Assembly (NCBI GenBank): GCA_021739805.1 | Contig: JAIPBB010000056.1 | Coordinates: forward strand, 1 to 19,799 | Source: Saprospiraceae bacterium | GTDB taxonomy: Bacteria; Bacteroidota; Bacteroidia; Bacteroidales; JAIPBB01 | DNA length: 19,799 bases | Reading direction: 5' to 3' | Part shown: one piece after another, positions 15,450 to 19,799 of the stretch | How positions within the stretch are numbered: the first letter of the stretch is position 1 | Layout of the letters: each line of letters begins with the position of its first letter | The notes under the pieces: model-generated | Told to the model about the DNA's origin: nothing | Seen by the model: the letters and a program-made list of their open reading frames with translations, nothing else | Databases searched by the model: none | Made by a program: the position numbers and the translations under genes

Positions 15450-16967
15450 TCAACAATCTTCACAACTTATCATTAAAATTTCTTCAACATATTTTCTGTC
15501 GTTTGACAATCTAGGTACTTTATTTTGTCCACCAAGTTTGCCTTTTTGCTTTAACCAGTTATAAAAGGTATTCTTGGGCATAGTTTTGACGATGGGTTTC
15601 CTTAACACCATATCATGATATCTTTTAGCTTCGTAATCAGAATTCAAAGATTTCAAAGTATTATCTAAAATTTCGTTGAAGTATTCAATATTATTTGGTT
15701 CCTTTTCAAATTCAATTAGCCATTCATGGGCTGCATTTTCATTATTTTTAAAATAAACTGGTGCAGCAGTATATTCAGTAATTATTGCATGAGATTTTTC
15801 GCAAGCCACGGCAAGGGCTTTTTCGGCATTTTCAATAATAAGTTCCTCACCAAAGGCATTAATGAAATTTTTTGTTCTTCCTGTTATTTGAATTCTAAAC
15901 GGACTAAGCGATGTAAATTTAATTGTATCTCCAATCAAATATCTCCAAAGCCCGGCATTTGTGCTAATAATCAAAGCATAGTTTTTATTTAACTCAACCT
16001 GGTCAAGCAATATTGTTTTTGGATTCTCAAGTCCAAGCTGGTCAGTTGGTAAGAATTCATAATAAACTCCATAGTCAAGCATCAGAAGCATTTCGTCAGA
16101 ATTTGATTGATCCTGAATGCCAAAAAATCCCTCCGATGCATTATAAGTCTCAATATAATTCATGTTGGACGGAGTTATCTTTTTAAACTGTTCTCTGTAG
16201 GGATTAAAATTCACTCCACCGTGAGCAAAAAGTTCAAGATTTGGCCAGACTTCTTCAATATTTGATGTGCCTGTAATTTCAAGAATTCTTTTTAGCAAAA
16301 GTAATGTCCAAGAAGGAACACCTGAAATATTTGTAACATTTCGTTTGCTGGTTATTTTTGCAAGCTTTTCAATTTTATGTTCCCATTTATCCATCAATGT
16401 AACTGACAAATTTGGTGTTCGGATAAACTCTGCCCAAAAAGGTAAATTTTGAATAAGAATTGCTGAAAGGTCACCGTAATATGATTCATTATTTACTTCA
16501 CTAAGTTTATGACTTCCACCAATTGCTAAGCTTTTGCCCTCATAAAGCATTGAGTCAGGATTATTGTTAAAATAAATTGCCAATGAATCTTTTCCACCTT
16601 TAAAATGACAATCTTCAAGGGCTTCATTACTAACAGGAATAAATTTGCTTTTACTATTTGTTGTCCCTGATGATTTTGCAAACCATTTTATTTCAGAATT
16701 CCATAAGACGTTTTGCTTGCCATTTCTTATTTTGTCAATATATGGTTCTAGTGATTCATAATCGCTTATAGGAACTCTATCTCTAAACTGATGTGGGTTT
16801 TTAATTGAGTTATAATCAAACTTTTTTCCCCATTCAGTATCTTTTGCTGAAGTGATTAAACGATTGAACCATTCGTCCTGCACATCATGTGGATATTTTA
16901 TAAAAAGCTCAATTTGATGAAGACGCTTTTTCATTAGCCATGCTATAAATGAGTTCAATAAAGGCAT
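15450..16967 (-). CDS. GH3-family acyl-adenylating enzyme (GH3 auxin-responsive promoter family)
   Basis: Member of the ANL superfamily that adenylates a carboxylic acid and, in plants, joins it to an amino acid. The bacterial substrate is not known. At 505 residues it has full family length. The three nucleotide motifs are present: SSGTTNSKSKF at 99-109 (phosphate loop), YNASEG at 275-280, and YLIGDTI at 343-349 with GRTKNFINAFGEEL at 363-376 (hinge to the C-terminal domain). There is no signal peptide, so it is cytoplasmic. The ATG at 16967 is supported by the MPLLNSFIAWLMKKR opening. It is the first gene of the minus-strand set and is divergent from ispE across 115 bases. Plant-like auxin conjugation should not be assumed. 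Confidence 0.9.
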   Translation of the reverse strand: MPLLNSFIAWLMKKRLHQIELFIKYPHDVQDEWFNRLITSAKDTEWGKKFDYNSIKNPHQFRDRVPISDYESLEPYIDKIRNGKQNVLWNSEIKWFAKSSGTTNSKSKFIPVSNEALEDCHFKGGKDSLAIYFNNNPDSMLYEGKSLAIGGSHKLSEVNNESYYGDLSAILIQNLPFWAEFIRTPNLSVTLMDKWEHKIEKLAKITSKRNVTNISGVPSWTLLLLKRILEITGTSNIEEVWPNLELFAHGGVNFNPYREQFKKITPSNMNYIETYNASEGFFGIQDQSNSDEMLLMLDYGVYYEFLPTDQLGLENPKTILLDQVELNKNYALIISTNAGLWRYLIGDTIKFTSLSPFRIQITGRTKNFINAFGEELIIENAEKALAVACEKSHAIITEYTAAPVYFKNNENAAHEWLIEFEKEPNNIEYFNEILDNTLKSLNSDYEAKRYHDMVLRKPIVKTMPKNTFYNWLKQKGKLGGQNKVPRLSNDRKYVEEILMISCEDC

Positions 16968-17082
16968 AAGGTGAATTTAAATAATAGTTTGCAATTTACG
17001 AAAAACTGGCTTAATAAATTGTTGAAAGCTGAAAAGAAATATTTTTACTACATTTAAACTCTAAAACTTTTGAATTATTTCA

Positions 17083-17901
17083 ATGATAAATTATCCTAAT
17101 TGTAAAATAAATCTTGGTTTGTCGGTGACGGAAAAACGTACTGATGGCTTTCATAATATTGAAACTATATTCTATCCTGTAGGACTTTGCGATATTTTGG
17201 AAATTATAGTTTCACCCAATAACCGTTTAGTATTTCAAGCTTCAGGATTGGAAATTGATGGTGATGCAAATGAAAATTTGTGTGTAAAAGCTTTTGAATT
17301 GCTAAAATGGAAATTAAATATTCCTGAAGTTCATATTCATTTACATAAAATAATTCCTTTTGGTGCCGGTTTGGGTGGCGGTTCAGCGGATGCTGCTTTC
17401 ACAATTAAACTTTTAAATGAGCTTCATTTTTTGTCATTATCAGAAGAAGAGCAAATAAATTTTGCAAAAAAACTTGGTGCTGATTGTGCTTTCTTTATTA
17501 AAAATAAACCTTTGTTTGCTTTTGGAAAAGGAGATGAATTTGAAGATATAGAAATTGATTTAAAGGGATACTATATTGTAATTGTTAAACCTGATATTTC
17601 AGTAAATACTTCACTTGCTTATTCACAAATCAAAGCCCAAAAGCCTGAATTGTCAATTAAAGATGCCATAAAAAAGCCAATCAAAGAGTGGAAAGATTGC
17701 TTGAAAAATGATTTTGAAAAAGTGGTTTTTGAAGAATATCCTGAAATAAAAAAAATCAAAACCGAACTTTACGAATCAGGAGCGGTGTATGCAAGCATGA
17801 GTGGAAGCGGCTCGGCAGTTTATGGATTGTTTGATGAAAAACCGGAAATTGATGGGTACTTTGGGAACTGTTATGTTTGGGAGGGTGAGTTTCAGGTTTG
17901 A
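17083..17901 (+). CDS. ispE: 4-diphosphocytidyl-2-C-methyl-D-erythritol kinase
   Basis: GHMP kinase of the non-mevalonate (MEP) isoprenoid pathway. It phosphorylates the 2-hydroxyl of CDP-methylerythritol with ATP in the cytoplasm. Of 272 residues, the visible motifs are PNCKINL at 5-11 with the catalytic Lys8, GFHNIETIF, the ATP loop PFGAGLGGGSADAA at 92-105, GADCAFF at 132-138 with the catalytic Asp134, and the C-terminal MSGSGSAVYGLF. The ATG at 17083 fits homologs. The last codons and stop (TTTCAGGTTTGA) belong to a repeated sequence that continues directly downstream, so the natural C-terminus may have been changed by a repeat. Confidence 0.96.
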   Translation: MINYPNCKINLGLSVTEKRTDGFHNIETIFYPVGLCDILEIIVSPNNRLVFQASGLEIDGDANENLCVKAFELLKWKLNIPEVHIHLHKIIPFGAGLGGGSADAAFTIKLLNELHFLSLSEEEQINFAKKLGADCAFFIKNKPLFAFGKGDEFEDIEIDLKGYYIVIVKPDISVNTSLAYSQIKAQKPELSIKDAIKKPIKEWKDCLKNDFEKVVFEEYPEIKKIKTELYESGAVYASMSGSGSAVYGLFDEKPEIDGYFGNCYVWEGEFQV

Positions 17902-17964
17902 CACTTCGACTCCGCTCAGTGCAAGGGTTTCAGGTTTGACTCTCAGTGCAAGGGTTTAAGGTTT
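17890..17964 (+). repeat. Dispersed intergenic repeat, tandem copies overlapping the ispE stop
   Basis: TTTCAGGTTTGAC occurs at 17890-17902 and exactly again at 17928-17940; a third, changed version starts at 17955. Between copies 1 and 2 lies ACTTCGACTCCGCTCAG plus TGCAAGGG, the same core as at 13610. Between copies 2 and 3 the core is shortened to TCTCAGTGCAAGGG, 11 bases fewer. Unit lengths are therefore 38 and 27 bases. Copy 1 supplies the last three sense codons and the stop of ispE. Confidence 0.8.
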
Positions 17965-18034
17965 GTACAAAGACACTATTAAAAATTAATTTTCAAATTT
18001 ACAGGAAAACTTACCTTTACAAAAAATTACAATT

Positions 18035-18733
18035 ATGCAAGAACCAATAGCTCATTTTTACAATAAATTCGGAATCGAAACTCAACAAATTTCAGAAATT
18101 GTTTGTGGAGAAAAATATGTTGGAGTAAAACTTATAAATGGTAATATCGGAGTTTGTGCAACTTTATTTAATGAAGTAAATATCTCAATTGAAGAACTTG
18201 AAAACTTTGATATTAATTCAATCCCACATAGAATTGTTGCCAATGCATACTTTAATGCTTTACTGAATTACGAAAGAGAATACGAAAAGCAAATTGATAT
18301 TTTCGATGAAATTGATTTTCAAAAATACAAGAATATAGTTATGGTTGGATTTTTTGGTTCGCTTACTGAAAAGTTTAAAAAAGCCTCAATCAATCTTTCA
18401 ATTTTTGATTTGGAAAGTCAAAGCTCAGAAGTAATTGACATCAAGAAACAAAAAGAATTTCTTTCAAAAGCTGATGTAGTAATCCTGACTTCAACCACAG
18501 TTTTTAATAATACATTTCTGGATATAGTAAATTCAACTTCTGGAAACTGTAAAATCTTCACTCTCGGACCTTCAACCATACTTCATCCTGATATGTTTAA
18601 ATACAAAAATATTCATACAATATTTGGTTCGATTTTCGGAAAAGACGAAAAGGAATTATTTGAAATTATCAGAAATGATGGGGGGACTAAGAGTTTTCTT
18701 CACATAATGCGAAAGGTATGCTATGAAAAATAA
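18035..18733 (+). CDS. DUF364-like protein (putative heavy-metal chelation family)
   Basis: A 232-residue cytoplasmic protein. It resembles the DUF4213/DUF364 two-domain family: a small N-terminal alpha/beta domain (about 1-85, with AYFNALLNY) and a Rossmann-like C-terminal domain with VGFFGSL at 104-110, ADVVILTSTT at 146-155, LGPSTILHPDMF at 177-188 and NDGGTKSF at 214-221. The family has been linked to metal or metal-cofactor binding, but no reaction is established, and this sequence shows no cysteine-rich site. The ATG at 18035 is clear. It follows the ispE repeat tract by 70 bases. Family assignment is from motif recall, not a search. Confidence 0.7.
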   Translation: MQEPIAHFYNKFGIETQQISEIVCGEKYVGVKLINGNIGVCATLFNEVNISIEELENFDINSIPHRIVANAYFNALLNYEREYEKQIDIFDEIDFQKYKNIVMVGFFGSLTEKFKKASINLSIFDLESQSSEVIDIKKQKEFLSKADVVILTSTTVFNNTFLDIVNSTSGNCKIFTLGPSTILHPDMFKYKNIHTIFGSIFGKDEKELFEIIRNDGGTKSFLHIMRKVCYEK

Positions 18734-18897
18734 TGTTTCAGGTTTCGGGTTTCAAGTTTTGAATTCTAACAATCTTATTGAGAAGTTTGCAAACCCCCAA
18801 TTTCTAATTTCTAATTTCAAATTACTAATTCAACATCACAAATATTTAAAATTTAATTAAATTGCACAAAAATTATTAATTAAAAAATACAGACAAT
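18734..18897. other. Low-complexity intergenic spacer
   Basis: 164 bases with TTTCAGGTTTCGGGTTTCAA, a degenerate relative of the repeat arms seen at 17890, and a run of AATTTCTAATTTCTAATTTC. No gene is visible, and no convincing promoter box was found before ppnP. Confidence 0.5.
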
Positions 18898-19179
18898 ATG
18901 TTTAACGTAAATGAATATTTCGACGGAAAAGTAAAATCATTAGGATTTGAGAATAAAGAAGGTGCAGTAACAATTGGAGTTATGGCAGCAGGTGAATACG
19001 AATTTGGGACTTCATCAATAGAATTTATGACAGTTACTTCAGGTAAAATGACAGTTTTACTACCCGGAGAAAGCGAATGGAAAATCTTTAACGAATACGA
19101 AACTTTTATAGTAGAAAAAGATACTAAGTTCAAAGTAAAAGTTGGTGAGGCTACTTCTTATAAGTGTGTTTATAAATAG
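18898..19179 (+). CDS. ppnP: Pyrimidine/purine nucleoside phosphorylase PpnP
   Basis: Small cupin-type phosphorylase (formerly YaiE/DUF1255) that splits several ribonucleosides with phosphate into base and ribose 1-phosphate. The 93 residues match the family length almost exactly. Hallmarks are NEYFDGKVKSLGF at 5-17, the VMAAGEYEFGT strand, MTVTSGKMTVLLPG in the middle, and the closing TSYKCVY. The ATG at 18898 is the natural start. Together with the deoxynucleoside kinase at 13752-14366 it points to nucleoside salvage, although the two are not in one transcript. Confidence 0.95.
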   Translation: MFNVNEYFDGKVKSLGFENKEGAVTIGVMAAGEYEFGTSSIEFMTVTSGKMTVLLPGESEWKIFNEYETFIVEKDTKFKVKVGEATSYKCVYK

Positions 19180-19186
19180 CAATGGA

Positions 19187-19687
19187 TTGATTGTTAAAAA
19201 GAAATACCGGATATCATTAAGTAAAAGTATTTTGCTAATATTTTTATTTTCTTTTGTATTAAATGCATCTTCACAAGACAAACGCTTCTTGGGAACTTTT
19301 TCAGATTGCAAAAAGAATTGTCTAGAATTTACGAAAATCACAATTAATCCAGATTGTACTTTTGTAATGATTCTATTTTGTGACAATGGGGGAATTAGAG
19401 AAGTTGAAGGAAGCTGGACTTCAAATAGTGATACGATCTGTTTAACGACAATTATACAGCCTAATCCGAGTATTCTAGTTAATATTGTTGAAGATTTAAT
19501 CATGGATGAGCTAAGTAATGATACTACTGATATTTCTTTTTCCTATCAAACAGATAGTATTGATTTGCCCTTTTCGATGGGGGAAATAATTATTAATGAC
19601 ACGATTGAAGAGAAGCTCGACATGAATGGTACTTTTAAAACAACTAAAATTAAGGTTGAAAAAATTAAGGGGACTTCTATTATTTAA
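19187..19687 (+). CDS. Small secreted protein of unknown function
   Basis: About 166 residues if the TTG at 19187 is the start, 7 bases after the ppnP stop. An in-frame GTG at 19142 would overlap ppnP, and no in-frame ATG exists upstream of the hydrophobic segment. The ATG at 19182 is in another frame and runs into TGA. The N-terminus is a signal peptide: basic KKKYR, a hydrophobic core ILLIFLFSFVL, and a likely cleavage near NASSQ. The mature part begins KRFLGTFSDCKKNCLEFTKITINPDCTF, then VEGSWTSNSDTICL. This strand pattern resembles small lipocalin-like Bacteroidota proteins that compare a 'cost of signal' style beta-barrel, but I cannot name a family. Several cysteines may form disulfides. 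Co-transcription with ppnP is plausible. Confidence 0.6.
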   Translation: MIVKKKYRISLSKSILLIFLFSFVLNASSQDKRFLGTFSDCKKNCLEFTKITINPDCTFVMILFCDNGGIREVEGSWTSNSDTICLTTIIQPNPSILVNIVEDLIMDELSNDTTDISFSYQTDSIDLPFSMGEIIINDTIEEKLDMNGTFKTTKIKVEKIKGTSII

Positions 19688-19690
19688 ATC

Positions 19691-19721
19691 ATTGTTATTC
19701 CAACAATTAAACGTATATTTG
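19691..19721 (+). promoter_or_regulatory. Bacteroidota promoter before the last open reading frame
   Basis: ATTG (19691-19694), 19 bases, then TATATTTG (19714-19721). This fits the phylum consensus TTTG-N19-TAnnTTTG with one mismatch, and lies 23 bases before the ATG at 19745. The -33 box sits in a small inverted repeat ATTGTT-attcc-AACAAT (19691-19707), which could be an operator or part of a mobile-element end. Confidence 0.55.
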
Positions 19722-19744
19722 TGTTTTAATTAAACAATTAAGCT

Positions 19745-19799
19745 ATGAACACAAAAACATACAAAACAACAGGAAATAGAGGATTATTTGATGAACAAG
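19745..19799 (+). CDS. Start of an open reading frame, possibly an IS5-type transposase (cut by window edge)
   Basis: Only 18 complete codons are present: MNTKTYKTTGNRGLFDEQ. The GLFDEQ stretch resembles the N-terminus of Bacteroidota IS5-family transposases as I recall them, which usually continue into a conserved GDPLE and DFEMFR region; that region would lie outside the window. No terminal inverted repeat pair can be checked because the other end is missing. The start codon is supported by the promoter match 23 bases upstream. Any other small cytoplasmic protein remains possible. Confidence 0.4.
   Translation, partial: MNTKTYKTTGNRGLFDEQ

Noticed and set aside
15726..15992. Plus-strand open frame opposite the GH3-type gene
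   Set aside because: Antisense to the conserved adenylation hinge region; the Cys/Phe-rich translation matches nothing I recognise.
18876..19503. Minus-strand open frames opposite ppnP and the secreted protein gene
   Set aside because: ppnP is certain on the plus strand, and the minus-strand translations lack any family features.

Overview
The window is an AT-rich piece of a Bacteroidota chromosome. Three things point there. Large secreted proteins end in a type A C-terminal sorting domain of the type IX secretion system (T9SS). One protein joins a CCDC81-type HU domain to a membrane anchor and a SPOR domain. Two promoter candidates fit the Bacteroidota TAnnTTTG -7 box. A CMP-KDO synthetase gene (kdsB) shows an LPS-making, Gram-negative cell. 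I cannot assign a genus.

Positions 1-10920, plus strand: a tandem array of paralogous cell-surface proteins. It holds the 3' end of one gene cut by the window edge and four complete genes of 648, 667, 1162 and 941 residues. Each complete protein has a signal peptide, a conserved N-terminal region of about 450 residues beginning near HYMGGEITW, a variable number of fibronectin III-like (FN3) and CARDB-like modules, and an almost identical T9SS sorting domain. Size differences come almost wholly from the middle modules. Directly after the last gene (10922-10996) lies a decayed copy of the 5' leader and signal-peptide start of a further member, so the array was once longer or has been rearranged.

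Positions 11057-16967, minus strand: a co-directional set of mostly housekeeping genes. In transcription order these are a GH3-family adenylating enzyme, a secreted beta-propeller-like protein, a deoxynucleoside kinase, kdsB, the HU-SPOR envelope protein and trmB. The array and this cluster converge at about 10.9-11.06 kb.

Positions 17083-19687, plus strand: ispE (isoprenoid precursors), a DUF364-like protein, ppnP (nucleoside phosphorylase) and a small secreted protein of unknown function. The window ends 55 bases into an open reading frame that may be an IS5-type transposase and has a good promoter match in front of it.

A dispersed intergenic repeat built on TTCGACTYCGCTCA occurs before kdsB, where it forms a long hairpin, and directly at the end of ispE, whose last codons lie inside it. 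No rRNA, tRNA or CRISPR array was seen. Every intergenic gap is shorter than 300 bases. The most interesting part is the adhesin-like array with its module gain, near-identical 3' ends and dead remnant. The remaining genes are ordinary for the phylum.
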